The position numbers were made by a program, and so were the translations under genes. From the NCBI GenBank assembly GCA_964434165.1, contig CAYSUS010000011.1, positions 31,606-95,605 on the forward strand: DNA of 64,000 nt, in the 5' to 3' direction. The notes under the pieces were generated by a model. That model was given only the letters and a program-made list of their open reading frames with translations. It made no database searches and was not told the DNA's origin. Every line of letters starts with the position of its first letter. The stretch's first letter is position 1. Origin of the DNA: CAYSUS01 sp964434165. Lineage in GTDB: Bacteria > Planctomycetota > Planctomycetia > Pirellulales > Thermoguttaceae. Shown piece by piece: positions 44,603 through 53,930 of this stretch.

Positions 44603-45976
44603 ATGACCCGCCTCCCCGTTTTCACACTCCTGCGACGATATGCGTGGGCCGCGTGTTTGGCTCCCGCGATGCTCGCTTCGGCCCTCTCGCCTTCCGCCCT
44701 GGCCCAGATCGACGACAACGACTATCGCGCGGTCGGCGGCGTGTCGATCAACGCCGACGGCCTGCTGGATAGTGCCCGGCCGGAGGCCTCCGGCGCGCTG
44801 AGCCGCCTCCGCCGCGAGGCCCTTCGCGCCGTGCCCGGGGAGATGGCGCGGAAGACGGACCTTCGTAAGGTCTCGCTTCGCCGTCTCGAAGCGGCGGTCG
44901 ACGCGCGGCTAAAGTCCGGCAAGCCGCTGCCCGAGGAGATCAGGCATCTGGCCGGTCTGCAGCAGGTTCGCTACGTGTTCGTCGATCCCGAGCAGCAGGA
45001 CATCGTCCTGGCGGGGCCGGCCGAAGGCTGGACCGTCGATGCCCGGGGGTTCGTCATCGGCAGGACCTCGGGGCGCCCGGTGCTGCTTCTGGACGATCTC
45101 CTCGTGGCGCTTCGTGCGGCGTCCGGCCCCCGGCCGCCCAGCATCTCCTGTTCGATCGACCCGACCTCCGAGGGCCTGTTGCGCCTGCGCGAGCACGTGG
45201 CCCGGCTCCGTACGATCGGCAATCCCCGGGCCACGGCCGCCGGGATCGAAAACGCCCTGGGTCCGCAGTCCATTACGGTCGAAGGGGTGCCGGCCGATTC
45301 GCATTTCGCCCGCGTGCTGGTAGCCGCCGACTATCGCATGAAGCGCCTGGCCATGGACTTCGACCCGTCGCCGGTCCGCGGTTTGCCGAGCTTCCTCGGC
45401 ATGGTCGGCGCCGGTCCGCGGGGGATGAGCAACATGCTGCCGCGCTGGTGGCTGGAGCCGCGTTACGAGGCCATCGTGCGCGACGAGGCGGGGTTGGCCT
45501 GGGAGTTGCAGGGCGCGAGCGTTCAGGCCTTGACCGAGGAGGACTATCTGTCCGCGCAGGGGCAGGTGGAGCACACCGGCAAGTCCAACCTGATTGCCAA
45601 GCGCTGGGCCGACGCGATGACTGCCCGCTTCCCCGACCTGGCGGTGGCCGATCCCGTTTTCGGCCAGCTCCAGAACTGCATGGACCTGGCCGTGGCGGCC
45701 ACGCTGATCGTGCGCGAGAGGCTGCCCGAGAAGGCCGGCTGCAACCTGCCCACGCTGCTCGACCGCGACGCCCTCCCGGTGCATCACTACCACGCTCCCA
45801 AGCAGGTGGCGTCGAAGGCCTCGTTGGCGCGCAAGAAGCGGAACTGGATCATTGCCGTGTCCGGCGGGGTGATGATCGCGCCGGAGGCGCACCTGAAGGA
45901 CCTGCGCACCGACGCGAAGCTCTCCTCCCGCCGCGCCGAGGCCCTCGACACGGCGGCTCCCTGGTGGTGGGATTAG
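44603..45976 (+). CDS. DUF1598 secreted protein 1
   Basis: A 457-residue secreted protein of the planctomycete DUF1598 type. The signal peptide ends near residue 36 (LAPAMLASALSPSALA-QI). An N-terminal module (AVGGVSINADGLLDSARPEA) is followed by a conserved core. The core includes GLQQVRYVFVDPEQQDIVL, AGPAEGWTVDARGFVIGRT, LLLDDLLVALRAA, CSIDPTSEGLLRLREH, VEGVPADSHFARVLVAADYR, GAGPRGMSNMLPRWWLEPRY and LQNCMDLAVAATLI. The C-terminus is APWWWD. It closely resembles DUF1598 protein 2 (48203-49573), while protein 3 is more divergent. No catalytic motif is recognised. It lies directly upstream of the sigma/anti-sigma operon. The family call is from memory of the domain; function is unknown. Confidence 0.82.
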   Translation: MTRLPVFTLLRRYAWAACLAPAMLASALSPSALAQIDDNDYRAVGGVSINADGLLDSARPEASGALSRLRREALRAVPGEMARKTDLRKVSLRRLEAAVDARLKSGKPLPEEIRHLAGLQQVRYVFVDPEQQDIVLAGPAEGWTVDARGFVIGRTSGRPVLLLDDLLVALRAASGPRPPSISCSIDPTSEGLLRLREHVARLRTIGNPRATAAGIENALGPQSITVEGVPADSHFARVLVAADYRMKRLAMDFDPSPVRGLPSFLGMVGAGPRGMSNMLPRWWLEPRYEAIVRDEAGLAWELQGASVQALTEEDYLSAQGQVEHTGKSNLIAKRWADAMTARFPDLAVADPVFGQLQNCMDLAVAATLIVRERLPEKAGCNLPTLLDRDALPVHHYHAPKQVASKASLARKKRNWIIAVSGGVMIAPEAHLKDLRTDAKLSSRRAEALDTAAPWWWD

Positions 45977-46145
45977 GTCGGCCAAGGCATTCCGAGCCGG
46001 GCCACATCTCTCTCTGAGCCGGGCCGTGGCGGCCCGGAAGACACCCCGCACGGTTCTCCGGCCGAACGCGGCCCGGACCCGGATTGGCGGCCACAGCTCG
46101 CCGAGGCGCTCGCCCGGGCCCCGACCCCTTCCAACTGGGGCTTTC

Positions 46146-46174
46146 TTGAAAATCTCGTTCCGCCGATGCATAAA
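46146..46174 (+). promoter_or_regulatory. Candidate promoter of the ECF sigma operon
   Basis: TTGAAA (46146-46151) and CATAAA (46169-46174) are separated by 17 bases, about 50 bases ahead of the sigma gene. It matches a housekeeping rather than an ECF-type promoter, so self-regulation by the encoded sigma is not shown. Confidence 0.45.
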
Positions 46175-46221
46175 GCCTCTCGTCTGTTCCGTGAATAGGA
46201 TCGGAAACGAGTGCGAGGCCG

Positions 46222-46704
46222 GTGCGAGAACGCCTGGAGAGCATCTACCGCGAGCATCGTCAGGGATTGTTCTCCCTGGCGCTGTCGATCACCCGGCGTC
46301 GCGACGCGGCGGAGGACGCGGTCCACGATGCGTTCGCCCGGCTCTTCCGCTCCCGCGCGGTGCTCCAAGGCGACGCGGTGGCCTACGTCTTCGCCTGCGT
46401 GCGCAACGCGGCCGTGGACGTGGCGCGGCGGCGGCCGCCTGAGGCGGCCCTGAGCGAGTCGCTGTTTGAGGCCGACTGCCGCACGCCGGCCGACGCGGCG
46501 GAGTCGGGCGAACAGACCGATCGGCTCCGCCAGGCCCTCGGCGCCCTGCCTGGGCCGCAGCGCGAGACGGTGGTAATGCGTACGTACGCCGGCCTGACCT
46601 TTCAGCAGATCGCCGAGGCTCTGGGTGAGCCGCTGCCCACCGTGGCCAGCCGGTACCGCCGGGCATTGGAGCGAATACGCCGGTTTCTGGGAGAAGGCGA
46701 TTGA
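46222..46704 (+). CDS. ECF-type RNA polymerase sigma factor
   Basis: A 160-residue sigma-70-family protein beginning with GTG. Region 2 is residues about 8-70 (YREHRQGLFSLALSITRRRD, AEDAVHDAFARLF, AYVFACVRNAAVDVARRR). Region 4 is about 100-155 (LPGPQRETVVMRTYAGLTF, QQIAEALGEPLPTVASRYR). There is no region 1 or 3, so it is ECF-type. Its stop overlaps the start of the anti-sigma gene (ATTGA), a standard pairing. It should direct RNA polymerase to envelope genes; DUF1598 and PDZ genes of the same operon are the obvious candidates. Confidence 0.9.
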   Translation: MRERLESIYREHRQGLFSLALSITRRRDAAEDAVHDAFARLFRSRAVLQGDAVAYVFACVRNAAVDVARRRPPEAALSESLFEADCRTPADAAESGEQTDRLRQALGALPGPQRETVVMRTYAGLTFQQIAEALGEPLPTVASRYRRALERIRRFLGEGD

Positions 46705-47207
46705 CGCCCGACGACCTTGAGCAACTCGAATGCCGCCTCAAGCGGATCCCGCTCCGCCGGCCTCCCGCCGACCTGGACGAGCGGATGGCGTCCTTGTTCG
46801 CGCCGCGGCCCGTTCGGGCCTCGCGGAGGTGGACGGTGGCGGCGGTGGCCGCGGTGGCCGCGGCGGCCTGTCTCGCCCTCGCGCTAGGGCCGCGGCTTTG
46901 GTCAGGACGGGACGAGGCCCGAGCGCCTGGCGAGGCGCAGCCGCCGCCCGCGGCGGCTCGGGACCGCGGCCCGGCCCATAGCGAGCCGCGCGCCGACCCA
47001 CCGCCCGCTCCGCCCGTGCGGATCGACCGGGTGTGGGCGGCCGACGCGTCGCGCGGGGTGGTGTTTTCGGCCGAGGCCGAGCCCGTCGAGCGATTCGAGC
47101 GACGGATCGTGCGGCAGGTGGTCGTGATCGACGAGGACCGCCAGCGGCGTATCGAGTGGCACATCCCCACCAAGCAAACGGTCGACCTGCCGTTGGAGTA
47201 CAACTGA
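46701..47207 (+). CDS. Membrane-anchored anti-sigma protein (predicted)
   Basis: A 168-residue protein starting at TTG, overlapping the sigma stop by four bases. The N-terminal cytoplasmic part is about 43 residues (DLEQLECRLKRIPLRRPPAD), one transmembrane helix lies at about residues 44-63 (WTVAAVAAVAAAACLALAL), and a periplasmic part follows. That part is Pro/Ala-rich and then beta-like (RIDRVWAADASRGVVFSAEA, IVRQVVVIDEDRQRRIEWHI). No zinc-binding HxxxCxxC motif is present. The position and topology, not sequence similarity, make it the sigma regulator. Four bases separate it from the PDZ gene. Confidence 0.75.
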   Translation: MTPDDLEQLECRLKRIPLRRPPADLDERMASLFAPRPVRASRRWTVAAVAAVAAAACLALALGPRLWSGRDEARAPGEAQPPPAAARDRGPAHSEPRADPPPAPPVRIDRVWAADASRGVVFSAEAEPVERFERRIVRQVVVIDEDRQRRIEWHIPTKQTVDLPLEYN

Positions 47208-47210
47208 TCC

Positions 47211-48122
47211 ATGACAGCGCGGGTTCCTGCTGAATCGACGAGCCGTGCCAGTCGGCTCGCGTACCGCTTGCGACTCGGCGCCCTCGGGGCGGCGGGCAAG
47301 ACGCTGCGGATGGCGCGGCGTCCCGCGCTGGTGGGCGTGGTCCTTGCGATCGCCGGCCTGCCCGCGGCCCTGGCGGAGGGCCCGACCGCGGAGGTTACGG
47401 GCGATGGGAAGCCACAGGCCGGCTCCGACTGGGTCCATCGCGACCCGGACTCGACGCCCACCAAGCGCGTGCCCAAGCTGGGCACGGCCACGACCCAGGC
47501 GACCGCCGAGGAGCGGGCCGCGGCCGGTCTGCCCCAGGGCATCGGCCTCGTGATCCGCCACGTGGTCGAGGGCTCGCCGGCCGCGGGAGCCGGCCTCGAG
47601 GCGGGCGACGTACTTCACAAGCTCAACGATCAGATCCTCGTCAATGACCCGCAGTTCCGGGTGGTTCTGCGCACGTTCGCCCCGGGCGAGGAAGTGCAGT
47701 TCACATTGATCCGGGAGGGCAGGCCCCGAACCGTCACGGTCCGCTTGGGCGAGGCTCGCGTGCCGGTCAGCGAGGTGCCGGCGCGGGAGATGCTCCGCTG
47801 GCTGTTGATGCCGCCCGACGCGCCGGCCCGCTCGCTCGTGCCCGCGGAGTATGCCGCCCGATATGAAGACGATCAGCACACGCTGCTCCTGGCCAGCGAC
47901 GCGCAGGGGAAGTGGCTGCTGGTGCGCGACAAGCGAGGCAACGTGCTGTTCAAGGGGGCGGTGGACAGCCAGGCCCAGCGCCGGGCCCTGCCCGAGTCGA
48001 TCCGGGCCAAGCTCGAGGTCCTGGAATCGCCGCCCGAGGCCCCGCCGAAAGCGCCTGGGGCGGGAGGCGAGAAGCCCGGATCGACGCGACAGCCCAGGCA
48101 GAAGACGCCGGGCGAGACGTGA
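47211..48122 (+). CDS. Secreted PDZ-domain protein
   Basis: A 303-residue protein. A hydrophobic segment at about residues 38-55 (PALVGVVLAIAGLPAALA) exports it, preceded by a basic 37-residue N-terminus. The PDZ fold spans about residues 108-190, with GIGLVIRHVVEGSPAAGAGL, EAGDVLHKLNDQILVND and EVQFTLIREGRPRTVTVRLG. There is no protease domain, so it is a stand-alone PDZ adaptor rather than DegP/RseP. A further region of unknown fold (DDQHTLLLASDAQGKWLLVR) is followed by a Pro/Gly-rich tail. It is the third gene of the sigma operon, 4 bases after the anti-sigma gene. It could bind a C-terminus, for instance the WWW(D/N) of the DUF1598 proteins; that is speculation. Confidence 0.82.
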   Translation: MTARVPAESTSRASRLAYRLRLGALGAAGKTLRMARRPALVGVVLAIAGLPAALAEGPTAEVTGDGKPQAGSDWVHRDPDSTPTKRVPKLGTATTQATAEERAAAGLPQGIGLVIRHVVEGSPAAGAGLEAGDVLHKLNDQILVNDPQFRVVLRTFAPGEEVQFTLIREGRPRTVTVRLGEARVPVSEVPAREMLRWLLMPPDAPARSLVPAEYAARYEDDQHTLLLASDAQGKWLLVRDKRGNVLFKGAVDSQAQRRALPESIRAKLEVLESPPEAPPKAPGAGGEKPGSTRQPRQKTPGET

Positions 48123-48202
48123 TCCAACACCGGAAACGCAAGGGACTTGGCCGGCCGCGCTGGCAGCGGACGGCCGAAGGACGAGCAAGAGGAGAAACCA
48201 TC

Positions 48203-49573
48203 ATGATCCGTTGTTCTGGTCGAGTAACAACGCAGGGCATGGCCTTCGCGCTGATGGCTGCGGCGCTCGGGCTCGCCGTCTCCGCCTCGCGCGAGGCCGC
48301 GGCCCAGGAGTTGATCCGCACGCGGGCCGTGGGCGGCATTTCGATCGATCCCGAGGGCATGTTGGACAACGCCCGCGTGGGCGACCTGAAGGCGCTCAGT
48401 CGGCTCCACAAGCAGTCGATGGGCAATCCGTCGCCTGACCTCTCCACCGCCACCGAGCTGCGCAAGGTCTCCCTGCGCAAGCTTCAGGCCGCCATCGAGC
48501 GATGCGCGCGCCAGAACAAGCCGCTGCCCGAGGAAATCCGCTTTCTGGCCGGGCTTCAGCGAATCGAGTACGTATTCGTGGACCTCGAGAACCACGACGT
48601 CGTCCTCGCCGGCCCTGCCGAGGGCTGGAAGGCCGACGAGCGGGGCTTCGTGGTGGGCCGCACCACGGGCAGGCCGGTGCTCCTGCTGGACGACCTGCTG
48701 GTCGCGCTACGCGCCGCTCGCCAGCCCGAACAGGGCATCCGTTGCTCGATCGACCCGACGGCCGAGGGGCTCGTGCGGCTCCGTGCCCACGTGGCCGGAT
48801 TGAACACGATCGGGAATCGGAAGCGCACGGCCGCCGGCATCGAAAAGGCACTGGGGCCGCAGCGGATCACGGTCGAGGGTGTGCCTGGCAGCAGCCACTT
48901 CGCTCGGGTGCTGGTGGCGGCCGACTACCGCATGAAGCGGATCGCCATGGCCCTCGATCCCTCGCCGGTCCGAGCGCTGCCGAGCTTCTTGTCGATGGTG
49001 GGCGCCGGGCCGCGGGGTATGGGCAGCATGCTGCCGCGGTGGTGGCTCGAGCCGAGCTACGAGGCGATCGTCCGCGACGAGGACGGCACGGCCTGGGAAC
49101 TCCGCGGCGCGTCGGTCCGGACGTTGACCGAGCACGATCATCTGGCCGCGTCGGGCCAGGTCCAGCGAACCGGCCAGGCCGACGCCACTGCGCAGAAATG
49201 GGCCGACGCGATGACCGCCGCCTACCCGCAACTGGCGGTGGCCGATCCGGTCTTCGGCCAGCTTCAGAACTGCATGGACCTGTCGCTCGTGGCGACCCTG
49301 ATCGTGCGCCAGGGCCTGGCCGAGAGGGCCGGGTGCGGACTGACCACGCTGCTCGATCCCGACGCGGTGGCCGTCGAAGCGCTGCATGCGCCCAGACAGG
49401 TAGCCAGTCTGGCCAGTCTGGCGCGAAAGGGCAGCAACTGGGTGATCACGGCCTCGGGCGGGGTGCTGATCACTCCTCGCAAGGCGCTCCAGCGGGTCCG
49501 GGTGGAGGCCGAATTGAAGGCCCGTCGGATCGAGGCGGCCGTGGGCCGGCACGACGACTGGTGGTGGAACTAA
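48203..49573 (+). CDS. DUF1598 secreted protein 2
   Basis: A 456-residue secreted protein; AGGAGA precedes the ATG at 48203. The signal peptide ends near residue 34 (AFALMAAALGLAVSASREAAA-QE). It shares the whole architecture of DUF1598 protein 1: AVGGISIDPEGMLDNARVGD, FLAGLQRIEYVFVD, AGPAEGWKADERGFVVGRTT, LLLDDLLVALRAA, CSIDPTAEGLVRLRAH, VEGVPGSSHFARVLVAADYR, MLPRWWLEPSYEAIVRDE and LQNCMDLSLVATLIV. It ends HDDWWWN. It lies 80 bases after the PDZ gene, so it is the fourth gene of the sigma operon. The two copies are probably a local duplication with the sigma module between them. Confidence 0.85.
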   Translation: MIRCSGRVTTQGMAFALMAAALGLAVSASREAAAQELIRTRAVGGISIDPEGMLDNARVGDLKALSRLHKQSMGNPSPDLSTATELRKVSLRKLQAAIERCARQNKPLPEEIRFLAGLQRIEYVFVDLENHDVVLAGPAEGWKADERGFVVGRTTGRPVLLLDDLLVALRAARQPEQGIRCSIDPTAEGLVRLRAHVAGLNTIGNRKRTAAGIEKALGPQRITVEGVPGSSHFARVLVAADYRMKRIAMALDPSPVRALPSFLSMVGAGPRGMGSMLPRWWLEPSYEAIVRDEDGTAWELRGASVRTLTEHDHLAASGQVQRTGQADATAQKWADAMTAAYPQLAVADPVFGQLQNCMDLSLVATLIVRQGLAERAGCGLTTLLDPDAVAVEALHAPRQVASLASLARKGSNWVITASGGVLITPRKALQRVRVEAELKARRIEAAVGRHDDWWWN

Positions 49574-49881
49574 GCGCCTTGCGCCGGATCATCCTATCGC
49601 CTTTTTTTTCAAGAGGTTACGCAGCGGGAGCCGCCGGCGGCGCCGGGCGGGATTTGCAGGGGTCTGGGGAGTCAAAATCCGCCGCAACTCCTTGCTTTGC
49701 GCAGCTTGCCCAATTATGATCGAAACCAGTGGACGCCGCTGTTGGCGCTTGTTTCACAGTGTTCTGGCGGCCTGAGCTTCGTCGCATTCCCGTCCATCTC
49801 ACGCTCCCACCCGCGGGTCCGTTGCGGGACGAGGGTGGGAGCGTACCGGAACCATTCGCCCTAGACACGGAGATTCTGCTC
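49574..49881 (+). promoter_or_regulatory. Promoter region of DUF1598 gene 3 (-35/-10 at 49692-49720)
   Basis: TTGCTT (49692-49697) and TATGAT (49715-49720) are separated by 17 bases, about 160 bases ahead of the third DUF1598 gene. A run of eight T (about 49611-49618) follows the second gene but lacks a strong stem. Thus gene 3 is probably transcribed separately. The remaining bases hold nothing I recognise. Confidence 0.5.
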
Positions 49882-51243
49882 ATGCGCTGGCAAGTCGTTG
49901 CTTTGCGGACGCTCATCCCGGCGGCGGCCCTGGCCCTGGCCTTGGCGATGCCCTCGCAAGTCTTTGCCCAGGCCGGCGCGGCCGGCGTCGTCGTCGATGC
50001 CGAGGGCGTGCTGAAGACGGTCTACTACGACGCCAGCGGGCAGTTGATGCGCCAGCGGCTTGTCGAAGCCAAGGCTACGCTCCGCCCGGAGGTGACGCGC
50101 CTGAGCAAGTGCCGCAAGATCTCCCTCAATCGCCTGGAGCAGGCGATGGTCGATCGCAACGGGGTTCCCACTGAGGAGATGCGGAATCTGGCTGGCCTGC
50201 TGCGGATCGAGTACGTCTTCTATTACCCCGAGTCGAAGGATATCGTGATCGCCGGTCCGGCCGAGGGCTGGGTCCACGATCCCTCCGGCCGTCTGGTGGG
50301 CATCCAAAGCGGCCGCCCCATCTGCCAGCTTCAAGATCTGGTCGTGGCGTTGCGGGCGTTCGCGCCGGACAAGCAAGGGACCCCGCTGATCGGCTGCTCG
50401 ATCGACCCGACCCAAGAGGGTCTGGCCGCCATGCAGCGGTTCCTCCGCGCCCAGGGCTCGTTTGCCACGCCCAACATGACCGGGCAGATCGTCCAGGGCC
50501 TGCGGACCAGCCTGGGGCTCCAGGAGGTCTCCATCAACGGGGTGCCGGCCGACACCCACTTCGCCCAGGTGATGGTGGAAGCCGACTACCGGATGAAGCT
50601 CATCGGGATCGGGCTGGAGCAGCCGCCCGTGCGGATGGTCAGCTTCATCGACAAGGCCAGCCCCGCGCAGGTCTCGCGAAACGCCCTGTTCCGCTGGTTC
50701 TTCACGCCCGAGTACAACTGCGTCCGCGTGAGCGAGGACGGTCTGGCGATGCGTCTGGAGGGCGACGGGGTCAAGCTGGTGGGCGAGGACGAGCTGGTTT
50801 CCAGCGAGGGCGGGCGCCGCGCCGCCGGCACTTCGAACAAGGCTAGCCAGGCCTTCACCAGCAGTTTCACCAAGAGCTACTCCGAGCTGGCCGAGCGGTC
50901 GCCGGTCTTCGCCGAACTGCGGAACCTCATCGACATGGTCGTGGCCGCGGCGTTCATCCAGAAGCAGGGCTACTACGGCAAGGCCGGCTGGTCGATGAGC
51001 TTCTTCGGCGATGAATCGAGGTTCTCCGTCGAAACCTACACCGCGCCGAAGAAGGTGGCCTCGGCCGTGGCGGCCGTGTGGAAGGGCAACCGCCTGATGA
51101 CGCCCATCGGGGGCGGCGTGCAGATCCAGCCGACCCTGGCCCTCCAGCCGAAGCACCTGTTGGACGACGATAGGGGCCAGGTGGCCAGGACTCGCCAGGA
51201 AATCAAGGTCGAGCTGGCCGAGGGCCAGTGGTGGTGGGACTGA
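49882..51243 (+). CDS. DUF1598 secreted protein 3 (divergent paralogue)
   Basis: A 453-residue secreted protein. The signal peptide ends near residue 29 (PAAALALALAMPSQVFA-QA). It keeps the family landmarks but is much more diverged: GVVVDAEGVLKTVYYDASGQ, LAGLLRIEYVFYYPESKDIV, IAGPAEGWVHDPSGRLVG, LQDLVVALRAF, CSIDPTQEGLAAMQRF, INGVPADTHFAQVMVEADYR, FAELRNLIDMVVAAAFI. It ends GQWWWD. The segment after ADYRMK differs (RMVSFIDKASPAQVSRNALF in place of LPSFLxMVGAGPRGM). It may represent a different functional subgroup. It has its own promoter. Confidence 0.82.
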   Translation: MRWQVVALRTLIPAAALALALAMPSQVFAQAGAAGVVVDAEGVLKTVYYDASGQLMRQRLVEAKATLRPEVTRLSKCRKISLNRLEQAMVDRNGVPTEEMRNLAGLLRIEYVFYYPESKDIVIAGPAEGWVHDPSGRLVGIQSGRPICQLQDLVVALRAFAPDKQGTPLIGCSIDPTQEGLAAMQRFLRAQGSFATPNMTGQIVQGLRTSLGLQEVSINGVPADTHFAQVMVEADYRMKLIGIGLEQPPVRMVSFIDKASPAQVSRNALFRWFFTPEYNCVRVSEDGLAMRLEGDGVKLVGEDELVSSEGGRRAAGTSNKASQAFTSSFTKSYSELAERSPVFAELRNLIDMVVAAAFIQKQGYYGKAGWSMSFFGDESRFSVETYTAPKKVASAVAAVWKGNRLMTPIGGGVQIQPTLALQPKHLLDDDRGQVARTRQEIKVELAEGQWWWD

Positions 51244-51408
51244 CGCGGCGTCCCTCCCATCGAGCGAGCAAATCGGGCCGGCCTCTTGCACGGGGCCGGC
51301 CCAGTTGATTTCTTGGGGGTGGACTGCCCGGGGCCGCTTCCCCTGGATGCGGCTCTCGGCTTCGCTTCCTCCCGATTCGCCCCCCAACGCCTCCTGAGGG
51401 TCCCCACC

Positions 51409-52656
51409 ATGCTCCGATTGACCGCCGCGCTGGCCGCATTGGCCTTTCTCCTTCTCCCCGCGTCCCACGCCCCGGCCGAAGAGGCTCCCAAACCGTCGCC
51501 CCTGGCCTGCTCGATCGATTTCGAAGGCGGATCGGGCATCGTGGAGTCGATCGACCAACAGGCCCGGATGATCCAACTCCGCCCCTCCGAGCACAAGGAC
51601 CGCGGCTGGGACTGCTGGTGGTTCGTCAAGGTCAGCGGCATCCGGCCCGGCGAGACGATCGGCATCGACATGGGCGGGCGCATGGGCAACTGGTCCAAGC
51701 CCGAGCGCGCGGCCTTCAGCCTCGACGGCAAGACCTGGCGCCGGACGGCCCCGGGCACGCAGGAGGGCAAGCGGATCGCCTACCGGCAGAAGATCGACGC
51801 CGAGGAGGCCTTCTTCGCCTGGGGCCCGCCGTTCCTTCCGGGAGACGCGAAGCGGCTGGTCGATCGCGCGGCCGGGGACTGCCGCTGGGCCGAAGCCTTC
51901 GAGCTCTGCCGCAGCCGGGAGGGCCGTTCCGTGCCCGCGCTCCGCGTCGTGCAGCCCGGCGCGAGCGACGCGGAGCGCTTCGGCGTGTGGATCAACGCCC
52001 GGCAGCACGCCTGGGAGAGCGGCTCGAGCTGGGTCGCCCAGGGCCTGATCGACTGGCTTATCTCCGAAGACCCCCGCGCGCAGGCGCTCCGCAAGCGCGC
52101 CGCGGTGACCGTGGTGCCGATCATGGACGTGGACAACGTCGCCCGGGGAGCTGGCGGCAAGATGCAGAAGCCCCATGACCACAACCGCGACTGGTGCGAC
52201 GATCCTCACTGGCCCGAGGTCCGCGCGGCGATTGCCGCCATCCGCCAGATGGACGCAGCCGGGCGGTTCGATCTCTACCTCGACCTGCACAACCCGGGCA
52301 AGAACGACAAGCGGCCGTTCTTCTACCTGCCGGGTGCGGAGCTGATGGGCAAGCTGCGCAAGGTCAACATGGAGCGGATGATCGACGCGGTCCGCGCCGA
52401 GATGGCCGAGCCCATGAAGCTGGCGGACCGGATGAAGCAGTCGGGTCCGGGCTACGATCCCAACTGGCGGAAGATCAGCGGATCGTGGGTGGCGGCCAAC
52501 ACCCAGCCTCACGTCGTGGGCCTGTGCCTGGAGACCCCCTGGGACACGCCGCACAGCACGATCGGGGGCTACCGGACCGTGGGCCGGCAGCTCGGCCTAG
52601 CCGTGGAGCGCTACCTGCGGCAGAACCCGCGAAAGAGGCCCGACGAGGCGCGCTAG
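51409..52656 (+). CDS. M14-type zinc carboxypeptidase, secreted
   Basis: A 415-residue protein starting at the ATG at 51409. The signal peptide ends about residue 23 (ALAALAFLLLPASHAPA). An N-terminal beta domain (residues about 33-130, SIDFEGGSGIVESIDQ, VKVSGIRPGETIGIDMGGRM) is typical of the cytosolic-carboxypeptidase/AGBL subfamily. The peptidase domain has the zinc site His200-x-x-Glu203 in ARQHAWESG and His294 in LDLHNPG. The catalytic Glu375 is in LCLETPWD, and the Arg/Asn substrate region is HNRDW. It is thus complete. It may trim C-terminal residues of envelope proteins or peptides. It lies directly after the third DUF1598 gene and ahead of the convergent MoxR gene. Confidence 0.87.
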   Translation: MLRLTAALAALAFLLLPASHAPAEEAPKPSPLACSIDFEGGSGIVESIDQQARMIQLRPSEHKDRGWDCWWFVKVSGIRPGETIGIDMGGRMGNWSKPERAAFSLDGKTWRRTAPGTQEGKRIAYRQKIDAEEAFFAWGPPFLPGDAKRLVDRAAGDCRWAEAFELCRSREGRSVPALRVVQPGASDAERFGVWINARQHAWESGSSWVAQGLIDWLISEDPRAQALRKRAAVTVVPIMDVDNVARGAGGKMQKPHDHNRDWCDDPHWPEVRAAIAAIRQMDAAGRFDLYLDLHNPGKNDKRPFFYLPGAELMGKLRKVNMERMIDAVRAEMAEPMKLADRMKQSGPGYDPNWRKISGSWVAANTQPHVVGLCLETPWDTPHSTIGGYRTVGRQLGLAVERYLRQNPRKRPDEAR

Positions 52657-52686
52657 GATCTCGGACCCCGACCTGCCCCTCCTCCC

Positions 52687-53700
<1,014 letters not shown>

Positions 53701-53930
53701 GCGGTTCCTCACGAGCGATTTCGTCACCTGCGTTTCTCAAGCCGGGGCAGTCCCCCGCCTGCCTCCACGCGGTGGCTATCATACCGCGCCACGAAGGGGG
53801 ACGCATGCGGGTTTCGCGGGACCTCCGGTTGGCCGCCCGGATATACTCGTCGAGAAGCCCTGCCCGCGGGCGGCCGCGGAGGGGCAGCGTGGCTCACGAC
53901 AACCGGCTTGAGGTCATCGAGGCTACCGAC

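Noticed and set aside
49611..49618. T8 run as a rho-independent terminator of DUF1598 gene 2
   Set aside because: Only a weak 4-bp stem (GCGC-CTT-GCGC) precedes it and the distance is too large.
49861..52554. An 897-codon minus-strand frame under DUF1598 gene 3 and the M14 gene
   Set aside because: Antisense shadow. Both sense genes have signal peptides and family motifs, the antisense frame has none.
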